A DNA stretch of 64,000 bases. It comes from Cladorhizidae sp. MBARI D1340-BT2 (lineage: Eukaryota > Porifera > Demospongiae > Poecilosclerida > Cladorhizidae). The stretch covers positions 642,501-706,500 of the forward strand of contig JAQNBH010000251.1 in the NCBI GenBank assembly GCA_028752905.1. The letters run 5' to 3'. Made by a program: the position numbers and the translations under genes. Below, one piece after another: positions 47,009-63,100 of the stretch (the first letter of the stretch is position 1; each line of letters opens with the position of its first letter). A model generated the notes under the pieces. It saw nothing but the letters and a program-made list of their open reading frames with translations. It made no database searches and was not told where the DNA came from.

Positions 47009-50000
47009 TGCCCTAATTTGGTCTATATGTTTCTCATTTTTCCCACAAAAATCTTTTTTTTTGGCCGTAAATCTCATAACTTTGCTACACTTTACTCAAA
47101 AAAGATAATTTTTATATCACCGGATAGCCCTTCTAATTATCTGTCTTTTGTACGTGCCAAAATTTTGAGTACTCTAAGTATTAGCAAGTTATGGTGATTT
47201 GAAGTGGTAAGGTTTGCGATATTTCCTGGCGTTTTCCAGTTGCCAAAGCGGTGGCCTGCCAGTGAAAAACCACTACATTTATTGATAATCTGTTGACATG
47301 TTGGAGATAAGGGCCTTCTCTATCAGATGACAAAATCTGGGACTTTGGTCTTGTTAATTAGGGCAGTTATGAATTGTACTCTTACTTGATGCTAAACATG
47401 TTAGCTTCGTAGATTATCCACACTTCACTGAATAGACTTGATGTATAGCTATTAAGATAGGACTCTCTAAGTGCTCTCTCTTGATATCAAACATCCATAT
47501 ATTCTGCACACTTCACTGTAATGGACTTGCAAGATAGGTATCTCTCAGTGTTCTCTATCTTGAGCTAAACATGTTAGCTTCATAGATTCTCTACACTTCA
47601 ATTAATAGACTTGATATATAGCTCTAAAGGTAGTCCTCTCTCTGTTCTCTCTCTTGATACCAAACATCTGTATATTCTGCATACTTCACAGTAATGGACT
47701 TGATAGAATCACAAGATAGGTTTCTCTCTGCTCTCTCTTGATGCTAAATATGTAAGCTTCATGGATTCTCCAAACTTCATTGATATATAGCTATTAAGAC
47801 AGGTCTCTCTCTGTGCTCTCTGTTGGTACCAAAAATCCATTTATTATGCACACTTCACTGTAATGGACTTGATATGACTCGAAGGATAGGTTTCTCTATG
47901 TGTTCTCTATCTTGATGCTAAACATGTTAGCTTCGTAGATTATCCACACTTCACTGAATAGACTTGATGTAAAGCTATTAAGATAGGACTCTCTAAGTGC
48001 TCTCTCTTGATACAAACATCCATATATTCTGCACACTTCACTGTAATGGACTTGATATGATTCGAATGATAGGTTTCATTATGTGTTCTCTATCTTGATA
48101 TTTGCCCTAATTTGGTCTATATGTTTCTCATTTCCCCCCCAAAAATCTTGTTTTTTTGCCGTAAAGCTCATAACTGTTCTACACTTTACCCAAAAAAGAT
48201 AATTTTTATATCACCGGATAGCCCTTCTAATTATCTGTCTTTTGTACGTGCCACATTTTGAGTACTCTAAGTATTAGCAAGTTATGGCGATTTGAAGTGG
48301 TAAGGTTTGCGATATTTCCTGGCGTTTTCCAGTTGCCAAAGCGGTGGCCTGCCAGTGAAAAACCACTACATTTATTGATAATCTGTTGATATGTTGCAGA
48401 TAAGGACCTTCTCTATCAGTTGACAAAATCTGGGACTTTGGTCTTGTTAATTAGGGCAGTTATGAATTGTACTCTTACTTGATGGTAAACATGTTAGCTT
48501 CGTAGATTATCCACACTTCACTGAATAGAGTTGATGTATAGCTATTAAGATAGGACTCTCTAAGTGCTCTCTCTTGATACCAAACATCCATATATTCTGC
48601 ACACTTCACTGTAATGGACTTGCAAGATAGGTATCTCTCAGTGTTCTCTATCTTGTGCTAAACATGTTAGCTTCATAGATTCTCTACACTTCAATTAATA
48701 GACTTGATATATAGCTCTAAAGGTAGGCCTCTCTCTGTTCTCTCTCTTGATACCAAACATCCGTATATTCTGCATACTTCACAGTAATGGACTTGATAGA
48801 ATCACAAGATAGGTTTCTCTCTGCTCTCTCTTGATGCTAAATATGTTAGCTTCATGGATTCTCCAAACTTCATTGATATATAGCTATTAAGACAGGTCTC
48901 TCTCTGTGCTCTCTGTTGATACAAAAAAAACATTTATTATGCATACTTCACTGTAATGGACTTGATATGACTCGAATGATAGGTTTCTCTATGTGTTCTC
49001 TATCTTGATGCTAGACAGGTTAGCTTCATAGATTCTCCACACTTTACTGAATAAACTTGATATATATCTATTAAGATTGGTCTCTCCCTGTGCTCTCTGT
49101 TGATATCAAACATCCATAATATTCTGCAAACTTCACTGTAATGGACTTGATATGATTCGAATGATAGGTTTCATTATGTGTTCTCTATCTTGATATTTGC
49201 CCTAATTTGGTCTATATGTTTCTCATTTTTCCCACAAAAATCTTTTTTTTTGGCCGTAAATCTCATAACTTTTCTACACTTTACCCCAAAAAGATAATTT
49301 TTATATCACCGGATAGCCCTTCTAATTATCTGTCTTTTGTACGTGCCACATTTTTGATTACTCTAAGTATTAGCAAGTTATGGCGATTTGAAGTGGTAAG
49401 GTTTGCGATATTTCCTGGCGTTTTCCAGTTGCCAAAGCGGTGGCCTGCCAGTGAAAAACCACTACATTTATTGATAATCTGTTGATATGTTGCAGATAAG
49501 GGCCTTCTCTATCAGTTGACAAAATCTGGGACTTTGGTCTTGTTAATTAGGGCAGTTATGAATTGTACTCTTACTTGATGGTAAACATGTTAGCTTCGTA
49601 GATTATCCACACTTCACTGAATAGAGTTGATGTATAGCTATTAAGATAGGACTCTCTAAGTGCTCTCTCTTGATACCAAACATCCATATATTCTGCACAC
49701 TTCACTGTAATGGACTTGCAAGATAGGTATCTCTCAGTGTTCTCTATCTTGTGCTAAACATGTTAGCTTCATAGATTCTCTACACTTCAATTAATAGACT
49801 TGATATATAGCTCTAAAGGTAGGCCTCTCTCTGTTCTCTCTCTTGTTACCAAACATCCGTATATTCTGCATACTTCACAGTAATGGACTTGATAGAATCA
49901 CAAGATAGGTTTCTCTCTGCTCTCTCTTGATGCTAAATATGTTAGCTTCATGGATTCTCCAAACTTCATTGATATATAGCTATTAAGACAGGTCTCTCTC

Positions 50001-51387
50001 TGTGCTCTCTGTTGATACAAAAAAAACATTTATTATGCATACTTCACTGTAATGGACTTGATATGACTCGAATGATAGGTTTCTCTATGTGTTCTCTATC
50101 TTGATGCTAGACAGGTTAGCTTCATAGATTCTCCACACTTTACTGAATAAACTTGATATATATATATTAAGATTGGTCTCTCCCTGTGCTCTCTGTTGAT
50201 ATCAAACATCCATAATATTCTGCAAACTTCACTGTAATGGACTTGATATGATTCGAATGATAGGTTTCATTATGTGTTCTCTATCTTGATATTTGCCCTA
50301 ATTTGGTCTATATGTTTCTCATTTTTCCCACAAAAATCTTTTTTTTTGGCCGTAAATCTCATAACTTTTCTACACTTTACCCCAAAAAGATAATTTTTAT
50401 ATCACCGGATAGCCCTTCTAATTATCTGTCTTTTGTACGTGCCATATTTTTGATTACTCTAAGTATTAGCAAGTTATGGCGATTTGAAGTGGTAAGGTTT
50501 GCGATATTTCCTGGCGTTTACCAGTTGCCAAAGCGGTGGCCTGCCAGTGAAAAACCACTACATTTATTGATAATCTGTTGATATGTTGCAGATAAGGGCC
50601 TTCTCTATCAGTTGACAAAATCTGGGACTTTGGTCTTGTTAATTAGGGCAGTTATGAATTGTACTCTTACTTGATGGTAAACATGTTAGCTTCGTAGATT
50701 ATCCACACTTCACTGAATAGAGTTGATGTATAGCTATTAAGATAGGACTCTCTAAGTGCTCTCTCTTGATACCAAACATCCATATATTCTGCACACTTCA
50801 CTGTAATGGACTTGCAAGATAGGTATCTCTCAGTGTTCTCTATCTTGTGCTAAACATGTTAGCTTCATAGATTCTCTACACTTCAATTAATAGACTTGAT
50901 ATATAGCTCTAAAGGTAGGCCTCTCTCTGTTCTCTCTCTTGATACCAAACATCCGTATATTCTGCATACTTCACAGTAATGGACTTGATAGAATCACAAG
51001 ATAGGTTTCTCTCTGCTCTCTCTTGATGCTAAATATGTTAGCTTCATGGATTCTCCAAACTTCATTGATATATAGCTATTAAGACAGGTCTCTCTCTGTG
51101 CTCTCTGTTGATACAAAAAACATTTATTATGCATACTTCACTGTAATGGACTTGATATGACTCGAATGATAGGTTTCTCTATGTGTTCTCTATCTTGATG
51201 CTAGAAAGGTTAGCTTCATAGATTCTCCACACTTCACTGAATAAACTTGATATATATCTATTAAGATTGGTCTCTCCCTGTGCTCTCTGTTGATATCAAA
51301 CATCCATAATATTCTGCAAACTTCACTGTAATGGACTTGATATGATTCGAATGATAGGTTTCATTATGTGTTCTCTATCTTGATATT
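47009..51387 (+). repeat. Four-unit set, 4379 bp
   Basis: Units are 47009 (1094), 48103 (1095), 49198 (1096) and 50294 (1094). The first has all markers of the 15965/51388 type (TTTGCTACAC, GTTGGAGATAAG, TGAGCTAAAC, GTAGTCCTC). A related start (distinct type, then a D1-preceded unit, then CCCAC units) recurs at 51388, so this looks like an older four-unit duplication. The first round has the same 4379-bp length at 11586-15964 but with a recombinant first unit. Confidence 0.9.
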
Positions 51388-53577
51388 TGCCCTAATTTGG
51401 TCTATATGTTTCTCATTTTTCCCACAAAAATCTTTTTTTTTGGCCGTAAATCTCATAACTTTGCTACACTTTACTCAAAAAAGATAATTTTTATATCACC
51501 GGATAGCCCTTCTAATTATCTGTCTTTTGTACGTGCCAAAATTTTGAGTACTCTAAGTATTAGCAAGTTATGGTGATTTGAAGTGGTAAGGTTTGCGATA
51601 TTTCCTGGCGTTTTCCAGTTGCCAAAGCGGTGGCCTGCCAGTGAAAAACCACTACATTTATTGATAATCTGTTGACATGTTGGAGATAAGGGCCTTCTCT
51701 ATCAGATGACAAAATCTGGGACTTTGGTCTTGTTAATTAGGGCAGTTATGAATTGTACTCTTACTTGATGCTAAACATGTTAGCTTCGTAGATTATCCAC
51801 ACTTCACTGAATAGACTTGATGTATAGCTATTAAGATAGGACTCTCTAAGTGCTCTCTCTTGATATCAAACATCCATATATTCTGCACACTTCACTGTAA
51901 TGGACTTGCAAGATAGGTATCTCTCAGTGTTCTCTATCTTGAGCTAAACATGTTAGCTTCATAGATTCTCTACACTTCAATTAATAGACTTGATATATAG
52001 CTCTAAAGGTAGTCCTCTCTCTGTTCTCTCTCTTGATACCAAACATCTGTATATTCTGCATACTTCACAGTAATGGACTTGATAGAATCACAAGATAGGT
52101 TTCTCTCTGCTCTCTCTTGATGCTAAATATGTAAGCTTCATGGATTCTCCAAACTTCATTGATATATAGCTATTAAGACAGGTCTCTCTCTGTGCTCTCT
52201 GTTGGTACCAAAAATCCATTTATTATGCACACTTCACTGTAATGGACTTGATATGACTCGAAGGATAGGTTTCTCTATGTGTTCTCTATCTTGATGCTAA
52301 ACATGTTAACTTCGTAGATTATCCACACTTCACTGAATAGACTTGATGTAAAGCTATTAAGATAGGACTCTCTAAGTGCTCTCTCTTGATACAAACATCC
52401 ATATATTCTGCACACTTCACTGTAATGGACTTGATATGATTCGAATGATAGGTTTCATTATGTGTTCTCTATCTTGATATTTGCCCTAATTTGGTCTATA
52501 TGTTTCTCATTTTCCCCCCAAAAATCTTGTTTTTTTGCCGTAAAGCTCATAACTGTTCTACACTTTACCCCAAAAAGATAATTTTTATATCACCGGATAG
52601 CCCTTCTAATTATCTGTCTTTTGTACGTGCCACATTTTTGAGTACTCTAAGTATTAGCAAGTTATGGCGATTTGAAGTGGTAAGGTTTGCGATATTTCCT
52701 GGCGTTTCCCAGTTGCCAAAGCGGTGGCCTGCCAGTGAAAAACCACTACATTTATTGATAATCTGTTGATATGTTGCAGATAAGGGCCTTCTCTATCAGT
52801 TGACAAAATCTGGGACTTTGGTCTTGTTAATTAGGGCAGTTATGAATTGTACTCTTACTTGATGGTAAACATGTTAGCTTCGTAGATTATCCACACTTCA
52901 CTGAATAGAGTTGATGTATAGCTATTAAGATAGGACTCTCTAAGTGCTCTCTCTTGATACCAAACATCCATATATTCTGCACACTTCACTGTAATGGACT
53001 TGCAAGATAGGTATCTCTCAGTGTTCTCTATCTTGTGCTAAACATGTTAGCTTCATAGATTCTCTACACTTCAATTAATAGACTTGATATATAGCTCTAA
53101 AGGTAGGCCTCTCTCTGTTCTCTCTCTTGATACCAAACATCCGTATATTCTGCATACTTCACAGTAATGGACTTGATAGAATCACAAGATAGGTTTCTCT
53201 CTGCTCTCTCTTGATGCTAAATATGTTAGCTTCATGGATTCTCCAAACTTCATTGATATATAGCTATTAAGACAGGTCTCTCTCTGTGCTCTCTGTTGAT
53301 ACAAAAAAAACATTTATTATGCATACTTCACTGTAATGGACTTGATATGACTCGAATGATAGGTTTCTCTATGTGTTCTCTATCTTGATGCTAGACAGGT
53401 TAGCTTCATAGATTCTCCACACTTTACTGAATAAACTTGATATATATCTATTAAGATTGGTCTCTCCCTGTGCTCTCTGTTGATATCAAACATCCATAAT
53501 ATTCTGCAAACTTCACTGTAATGGACTTGATATGATTCGAATGATAGGTTTCATTATGTGTTCTCTATCTTGATATT
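51388..53577 (+). repeat. Two divergent units, second-round copy
   Basis: Units at 51388 (1094) and 52482 (1096) match 15965-18154 at an offset of 35,423 bp, including TGTTAACTTCG near 52307 and GTTTCCCAG near 52706. Confidence 0.93.
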
Positions 53578-56500
53578 TGCCCTAATTTGGTCTATATGTT
53601 TCTCATTTTTCCCACAAAAATCTTTTTTTTTGGCCGTAAATCTCATAACTTTTCTACACTTTACCCCAAAAAGATAATTTTTATATCACCGGATAGCCCT
53701 TCTAATTATCTGTCTTTTGTACGTGCCACATTTTTGATTACTCTAAGTATTAGCAAGTTATGGCGATTTGAAGTGGTAAGGTTTGCGATATTTCCTGGCG
53801 TTTTCCAGTTGCCAAAGCGGTGGCCTGCCAGTGAAAAACCACTACATTTATTGATAATCTGTTGATATGTTGCAGATAAGGGCCTTCTCTATCAGTTGAC
53901 AAAATCTGGGACTTTGGTCTTGTTAATTAGGGCAGTTATGAATTGTACTCTTACTTGATGGTAAACATGTTAGCTTCGTAGATTATCCACACTTCACTGA
54001 ATAGAGTTGATGTATAGCTATTAAGATAGGACTCTCTAAGTGCTCTCTCTTGATACCAAACATCCATATATTCTGCACACTTCACTGTAATGGACTTGCA
54101 AGATAGGTATCTCTCAGTGTTCTCTATCTTGTGCTAAACATGTTAGCTTCATAGATTCTCTACACTTCAATTAATAGACTTGATATATAGCTCTAAAGGT
54201 AGGCCTCTCTCTGTTCTCTCTCTTGATACCAAACATCCGTATATTCTGCATACTTCACAGTAATGGACTTGATAGAATCACAAGATAGGTTTCTCTCTGC
54301 TCTCTCTTGATGCTAAATATGTTAGCTTCATGGATTCTCCAAACTTCATTGATATATAGCTATTAAGACAGGTCTCTCTCTGTGCTCTCTGTTGATACAA
54401 AAAACAACATTTATTATGCATACTTCACTGTAATGGACTTGATATGACTCGAATGATAGGTTTCTCTATGTGTTCTCTATCTTGATGCTAGACAGGTTAG
54501 CTTCATAGATTCTCCACACTTTACTGAATAAACTTGATATATATCTATTAAGATTGGTCTCTCCCTGTGCTCTCTGTTGATATCAAACATCCATAATATT
54601 CTGCAAACTTCACTGTAATGGACTTGATATGATTCGAATGATAGGTTTCATTATGTGTTCTCTATCTTGATATTTGCCCTAATTTGGTCTATATGTTTCT
54701 CATTTTTCCCACAAAAATCTTTTTTTTTGGCCGTAAATCTCATAACTTTTCTACACTTTACCCCAAAAAGATAATTTTTATATCACCGGATAGCCCTTCT
54801 AATTATCTGTCTTTTGTACGTGCCACATTTTTGAGTACTCTAAGTATTAGCAAGTTATGGCGATTTGAAGTGGTAAGGTTTGCGATATTTCCTGGCGTTT
54901 TCCAGTTGCCAAAGCGGTGGCCTGCCAGTGAAAAACCACTACATTTATTGATAATCTGTTGATATGTTGCAGATAAGGGCCTTCTCTATCAGTTGACAAA
55001 ATCTGGGACTTTGGTCTTGTTAATTAGGGCAGTTATGAATTGTACTCTTACTTGATGGTAAACATGTTAGCTTCGTAGATTATCCACACTTCACTGAATA
55101 GAGTTGATGTATAGCTATTAAGATAGGACTCTCTAAGTGCTCTCTCTTGATACCAAACATCCATATATTCTGCACACTTCACTGTAATGGACTTGCAAGA
55201 TAGGTATCTCTCAGTGTTCTCTATCTTGTGCTAAACATGTTAGCTTCATAGATTCTCTACACTTCAATTAATAGACTTGATATATAGCTCTAAAGGTAGG
55301 CCTCTCTCTGTTCTCTCTCTTGATACCAAACATCCGTATATTCTGCATACTTCACAGTAATGGACTTGATAGAATCACAAGATAGGTTTCTCTCTGCTCT
55401 CTCTTGATGCTAAATATGTTAGCTTCATGGATTCTCCAAACTTCATTGATATATAGCTATTAAGACAGGTCTCTCTCTGTGCTCTCTGTTGATACAAAAA
55501 AAACATTTATTATGCATACTTCACTGTAATGGACTTGATATGACTCGAATGATAGGTTTCTCTATGTGTTCTCTATCTTGATGCTAGACAGGTTAGCTTC
55601 ATAGATTCTCCACACTTTACTGAATAAACTTGATATATATCTATTAAGATTGGTCTCTCCCTGTGCTCTCTGTTGATATCAAACATCCATAATATTCTGC
55701 AAACTTCACTGTAATGGACTTGATATGATTCGAATGATAGGTTTCATTATGTGTTCTCTATCTTGATATTTGCCCTAATTTGGTCTATATGTTTCTCATT
55801 TTTCCCACAAAAATCTTTTTTTTTGGCCGTAAATCTCATAACTTTTCTACACTTTACCCCAAAAAGATAATTTTTATATCACCGGATAGCCCTTCTAATT
55901 ATCTGTCTTTTGTACGTGCCACATTTTTGATTACTCTAAGTATTAGCAAGTTATGGCGATTTGAAGTGGTAAGGTTTGCGATATTTCCTGGCGTTTTCCA
56001 GTTGCCAAAGCGGTGGCCTGCCAGTGAAAAACCACTACATTTATTGATAATCTGTTGATATGTTGCAGATAAGGGCCTTCTCTATCAGTTGACAAAATCT
56101 GGGACTTTGGTCTTGTTAATTAGGGCAGTTATGAATTGTACTCTTACTTGATGGTAAACATGTTAGCTTCGTAGATTATCCACACTTCACTGAATAGAGT
56201 TGATGTATAGCTATTAAGATAGGACTCTCTAAGTGCTCTCTCTTGATACCAAACATCCATATATTCTGCACACTTCACTGTAATGGACTTGCAAGATAGG
56301 TATCTCTCAGTGTTCTCTATCTTGTGCTAAACATGTTAGCTTCATAGATTCTCTACACTTCAATTAATAGACTTGATATATAGCTCTAAAGGTAGGCCTC
56401 TCTCTGTTCTCTCTCTTGATACCAAACATCCGTATATTCTGCATACTTCACAGTAATGGACTTGATAGAATCACAAGATAGGTTTCTCTCTGCTCTCTCT

Positions 56501-59500
56501 TGATGCTAAATATGTTAGCTTCATGGATTCTCCAAACTTCATTGATATATAGCTATTAAGACAGGTCTCTCTCTGTGCTCTCTGTTGATACAAAAAAAAC
56601 ATTTATTATGCATACTTCACTGTAATGGACTTGATATGACTCGAATGATAGGTTTCTCTATGTGTTCTCTATCTTGATGCTAGACAGGTTAGCTTCATAG
56701 ATTCTCCACACTTTACTGAATAAACTTGATATATATCTATTAAGATTGGTCTCTCCCTGTGCTCTCTGTTGATATCAAACATCCATAATATTCTGCAAAC
56801 TTCACTGTAATGGACTTGATATGATTCGAATGATAGGTTTCATTATGTGTTCTCTATCTTGATATTTGCCCTAATTTGGTCTATATGTTTCTCATTTTTC
56901 CCACAAAAATCTTTTTTTTTGGCCGTAAATCTCATAACTTTTCTACACTTTACCCCAAAAAGATAATTTTTATATCACCGGATAGCCCTTCTAATTATCT
57001 GTCTTTTGTACGTGCCACATTTTTGATTACTCTAAGTATTAGCAAGTTATGGCGATTTGAAGTGGTAAGGTTTGCGATATTTCCTGGCGTTTTCCAGTTG
57101 CCAAAGCGGTGGCCTGCCAGTGAAAAACCACTACATTTATTGATAATCTGTTGATATGTTGCAGATAAGGGCCTTCTCTATCAGTTGACAAAATCTGGGA
57201 CTTTGGTCTTGTTAATTAGGGCAGTTATGAATTGTACTCTTACTTGATGGTAAACATGTTAGCTTCGTAGATTATCCACACTTCACTGAATAGAGTTGAT
57301 GTATAGCTATTAAGATAGGACTCTCTAAGTGCTCTCTCTTGATACCAAACATCCATATATTCTGCACACTTCACTGTAATGGACTTGCAAGATAGGTATC
57401 TCTCAGTGTTCTCTATCTTGTGCTAAACATGTTAGCTTCATAGATTCTCTACACTTCAATTAATAGACTTGATATATAGCTCTAAAGGTAGGCCTCTCTC
57501 TGTTCTCTCTCTTGATACCAAACATCCGTATATTCTGCATACTTCACAGTAATGGACTTGATAGAATCACAAGATAGGTTTCTCTCTGCTCTCTCTTGAT
57601 GCTAAATATGTTAGCTTCATGGATTCTCCAAACTTCATTGATATATAGCTATTAAGACAGGTCTCTCTCTGTGCTCTCTGTTGATACAAAAAAAACATTT
57701 ATTATGCATACTTCACTGTAATGGACTTGATATGACTCGAATGATAGGTTTCTCTATGTGTTCTCTATCTTGATGCTAGACAGGTTAGCTTCATAGATTC
57801 TCCACACTTTACTGAATAAACTTGATATATATCTATTAAGATTGGTCTCTCCCTGTGCTCTCTGTTGATATCAAACATCCATAATATTCTGCAAACTTCA
57901 CTGTAATGGACTTGATATGATTCGAATGATAGGTTTCATTATGTGTTCTCTATCTTGATATTTGCCCTAATTTGGTCTATATGTTTCTCATTTTTCCCAC
58001 AAAAATCTTTTTTTTTGGCCGTAAATCTCATAACTTTTCTACACTTTACCCCAAAAAGATAATTTTTATATCACCGGATAGCCCTTCTAATTATCTGTCT
58101 TTTGTACGTGCCACATTTTTGATTACTCTAAGTATTAGCAAGTTATGGCGATTTGAAGTGGTAAGGTTTGTGATATTTCCTGGCGTTTTCCAGTTGCCAA
58201 AGCGGTGGCCTGCCAGTGAAAAACCACTACATTTATTGATAATCTGTTGATATGTTGCAGATAAGGGCCTTCTCTATCAGTTGACAAAATCTGGGACTTT
58301 GGTCTTGTTAATTAGGGCAGTTATGAATTGTACTCTTACTTGATGGTAAACATGTTAGCTTCGTAGATTATCCACACTTCACTGAATAGAGTTGATGTAT
58401 AGCTATTAAGATAGGACTCTCTAAGTGCTCTCTCTTGATACCAAACATCCATATATTCTGCACACTTCACTGTAATGGACTTGCAAGATAGGTATCTCTC
58501 AGTGTTCTCTATCTTGTGCTAAACATGTTAGCTTCATAGATTCTCTACACTTCAATTAATAGACTTGATATATAGCTCTAAAGGTAGGCCTCTCTCTGTT
58601 CTCTCTCTTGATACCAAACATCCGTATATTCTGCATACTTCACAGTAATGGACTTGATAGAATCACAAGATAGGTTTCTCTCTGCTCTCTCTTGATGCTA
58701 AATATGTTAGCTTCATGGATTCTCCAAACTTCATTGATATATAGCTATTAAGACAGGTCTCTCTCTGTGCTCTCTGTTGATACAAAAAAAACATTTATTA
58801 TGCATACTTCACTGTAATGGACTTGATATGACTCGAATGATAGGTTTCTCTATGTGTTCTCTATCTTGATGCTAGACAGGTTAGCTTCATAGATTCTCCA
58901 CACTTTACTGAATAAACTTGATATATATCTATTAAGATTGGTCTCTCCCTGTGCTCTCTGTTGATATCAAACATCCATAATATTCTGCAAACTTCACTGT
59001 AATGGACTTGATATGATTCGAATGATAGGTTTCATTATGTGTTCTCTATCTTGATATTTGCCCTAATTTGGTCTATATGTTTCTCATTTTTCCCACAAAA
59101 ATCTTTTTTTTTGGCCGTAAATCTCATAACTTTTCTACACTTTACCCAAAAAAGATAATTTTTATATCACCGGATAGCCCTTCTAATTATCTGTCTTTTG
59201 TACGTGCCACATTTTTGATTACTCTAAGTATTAGCAAGTTATGGTGATTTGAAGTGGTAAGGTTTGCGATATTTCCTGGCGTTTTCCAGTTGCCAAAGCG
59301 GTGGCCTGCCAGTGAAAAACCACTACATTTATTGATAATCTGTTGATATGTTGCAGATAAGGGCCTTCTCTATCAGTTGACAAAATCTGGGACTTTGGTC
59401 TTGTTAATTAGGGCAGTTATGAATTGTACTCTTACTTGATGGTAAACATGTTAGCTTCGTAGATTATCCACACTTCACTGAATAGAGTTGATGTATAGCT

Positions 59501-60154
59501 ATTAAGATAGGACTCTCTAAGTGCTCTCTCTTGATACCAAACATCCATATATTCTGCACACTTCACTGTAATGGACTTGCAAGATAGGTATCTCTCAGTG
59601 TTCTCTATCTTGTGCTAAACATGTTAGCTTCATAGATTCTCTACACTTCAATTAATAGACTTGATATATAGCTCTAAAGGTAGGCCTCTCTCTGTTCTCT
59701 CTCTTGATACCAAACATCCGTATATTCTGCATACTTCACAGTAATGGACTTGATAGAATCACAAGATAGGTTTCTCTCTGCTCTCTCTTGATGCTAAATA
59801 TGTTAGCTTCATGGATTCTCCAAACTTCATTGATATATAGCTATTAAGACAGGTCTCTCTCTGTGCTCTCTGTTGATACAAAAAAAATTTTTATTATGCA
59901 TACTTCACTGTAATGGACTTGATATGACTCGAATGATAGGTTTCTCTATGTGTTCTCTATCTTGATGCTAGACAGGTTAGCTTCATAGATTCTCCACACT
60001 TCACTGAATAAACTTGATATATATCTATTAAGATTGGTCTCTCCCTGTGCTCTCTGTTGATATCAAACATCCATAATATTCTGCAAACTTCACTGTAATG
60101 GACTTGATATGATTCGAATGATAGGTTTCATTATGTGTTCTCTATCTTGATATT
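53578..60154 (+). repeat. Block of six ~1096-bp units, second-round copy
   Basis: Units at 53578, 54675, 55771, 56867, 57963 and 59059 match 18155-24731 one to one, sharing the CAAAAAACAACA variant, the GAGTACTC unit and TTTGTGATA at 58171. The only difference I noticed is in the last A/T run, 8A5T here against 7A6T near 24464. Confidence 0.95.
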
Positions 60155-63100
60155 TGCCCTAATTTGGTCTATATGTTTCTCATTTTCCCCCAAAAAATCT
60201 TGTTTTTTTGCCGTAAAGCTCATAACTGTTCTACACTTTACCCAAAAAAGATAATTTTTATATTACCGGATAGCCCTTCTAATTATCTGTCTTTTGTATG
60301 TGCCAAAAGTTTGAGTACTCTAAGTATTAGCAAGTTATGGTGATTTGAAGTGGTAAGGTTTGCGATATTTCCTGGCGTTTTCCAGTTGCCAAAGCGGTGG
60401 CCTGCCAGTGAAAAACCACTACATTTATTGATAATCTGTTGACATGTTGCAGATAAGGGCCTTCTCTATCAGTTGACAAAATCTGGGACATGGTCTTGTT
60501 AATTGGGGCAGTTATGAATTGTACTCTTACTTGATGCTAAACATGTTAGCTTCGTAGATTATCCACACTTCACTGAATAGACTTGATGTAAAGCTATTAA
60601 GATAGGACTCTCTAAGTGCTCTCTCTTGATACAAACATCCATATATTCTGCACACTTCACTGTAATGGACTTGCAAGATAGGTATCTCTCAGTGTTCTCT
60701 ATCTTGTGCTAAACATGTTAGCTTCATAGATTCTCTACACTTCAATTAATAGACTTGATATATAGCTCTAAATGTAGGCCACTCTCTGTTCTCTCTCTTG
60801 ATACCAAACATCCGTATATTCTGCATACTTCACAGTAATGGACTTGATAGAATCACAAGATAGGTTTCTCTCTGCTCTCTCTTGATGCTAAATATGTTAG
60901 CTTCATGGATTCTCCAAACTTCATTGATATATAGCTATTAAGACAGGTCTCTCTCTGTGCTCTCTGTTGATACCAAAAACCCATTTATTATGCATACTTC
61001 ACTGTAATGGACTTGATATGATTCGAATGATAGGTTTCATTATGTGTTCTCTATCTTGATATTTGCCCTAATTTGGTCTATATGTTTCCCATTTCCCCCC
61101 CAAAAATCTTGTTTTTTTGCCGTAAAGCTCATAACTGTTCTACACTTTACCCAAAAAAGATAATTTTTATATCACCGGATAGCCCTTCTAATTATCTGTC
61201 TTTTGTACGTGCCAAAAGTTTGAGTACTCTAAGTATTAGCAAGTTATGGTGATTTGAAGTGGTAAGGTTTGCGATATTTCCTGGCGTTTTCCAGTTGCCA
61301 AAGCGGTGGCCTGCCAGTGAAAAACCACTACATTTATTGATAATCTGTTGACATGTTGCAGATAAGGGCCTTCTCTATCAGTTGACAAAATCTGGGACAT
61401 GGTCTTGTTAATTAGGGCAGTTATGAATTGTACTCTTACTTGATGCTAAACATGTTAGCTTCGTAGATTATCCACACTTCACTGAATAGACTTGATGTAA
61501 AGCTATTAACATAGGACTCTCTAAGTGCTCTCTCTTGATACAAACATCCATATATTCTGCACACTTCACTGTAATGGACTTGATATGATTCGAATGATAG
61601 GTTTCATTATGTGTTCTCTATCTTGATATTTGCCCTAATTTGGTCTATATGTTTCTCATTTCCCCCCCAAAAATCTTGTTTTTTTGCCGTAAAGCTCATA
61701 ACTTTTCTAAACTTTATCCAAAAAAGATAATTTTTATATCACTGGATAGCCCTTCTAATTATCTGTCTTTTGTACGTGCCAAATTTTTGAGTACTCTAAG
61801 TATTAGCAAGTTATGGTGATTTGAAGTGGTAAGGTTTGCGATATTTCCTGGCGTTTTCCAGTTGCCAAAGCTGTGGCCTGCCAGTGAAAAACCACTACAT
61901 TTATTGATAATCTGTTGATATGTTGCAGATAAGGGCCTTCTCTATCAGTTGACAAAATCTGGGACTTTGGTCTTGTTAATTAGGGCAGTTATGAATTGTA
62001 CTCTTACTTGATGGTAAACATGTTAGCTTCGTAGATTATCCACACTTCACTGAATAGAGTTGATGTATAGCTATTAAGATAGGACTCTCTAAGTGCTCTC
62101 TCTTGATACCAAACATCCATATATTCTGCACACTTCACTGTAATGGACTTGCAAGATAGGTATCTCTCAGTGTTCTCTATCTTGTGCTAAACATGTTAGC
62201 TTCATAGATTCTCTACACTTCAATTAATAGACTTGATATATAGCTCTAAAGGTAGGCCTCTCTCTGTTCTCTCTCTTGATACCAAACATCCGTATATTCT
62301 GCATACTTCACAGTAATGGACTTGATAGAATCACAAGATAGGTTTCTCTCTGCTCTCTCTTGATGCTAAATATGTTAGCTTCATGGATTCTCCAAACTTC
62401 ATTGATATATAGCTATTAAGACAGGTCTCTCTCTGTGCTCTCTGTTGATACCAAAAAAACATTTATTATGCATACTTCACTGTAATGGACTTGATATGAC
62501 TCGAATGATAGGTTTCTCTATGTGTTCTCTATCTTGATGCTAGACAGGTTAGCTTCATAGATTCTCCACACTTCACTGAATAAACTTGATATATATCTAT
62601 TAAGATTGGTCTCTCCCTGTGCTCTCTGTTGATATCAAACATCCATAATATTCTGCAAACTTCACTGTAATGGACTTGATATGATTCGAATGATAGGTTT
62701 CATTATGTGTTCTCTATCTTGATATTTGCCCTAATTTGGTCTATATGTTTCCCATTTCCCCCCCAAAAATCTTGTTTTTTTGCCGTAAAGCTCATAACTG
62801 TTCTACACTTTACCCAAAAAAGATAATTTTTATATCACCGGATAGCCCTTCTAATTATCTGTCTTTTGTACGTGCCAAAAGTTTGAGTACTCTAAGTATT
62901 AGCAAGTTATGGTGATTTGAAGTGGTAAGGTTTGCGATATTTCCTGGCGTTTTCCAGTTGCCAAAGCGGTGGCCTGCCAGTGAAAAACCACTACATTTAT
63001 TAATAATCTGTTGACATGTTGCAGATAAGGGCCTTCTCTATCAGTTGACAAAATCTGGGACATGGTCTTGTTAATTAGGGCAGTTATGAATTGTACTCTT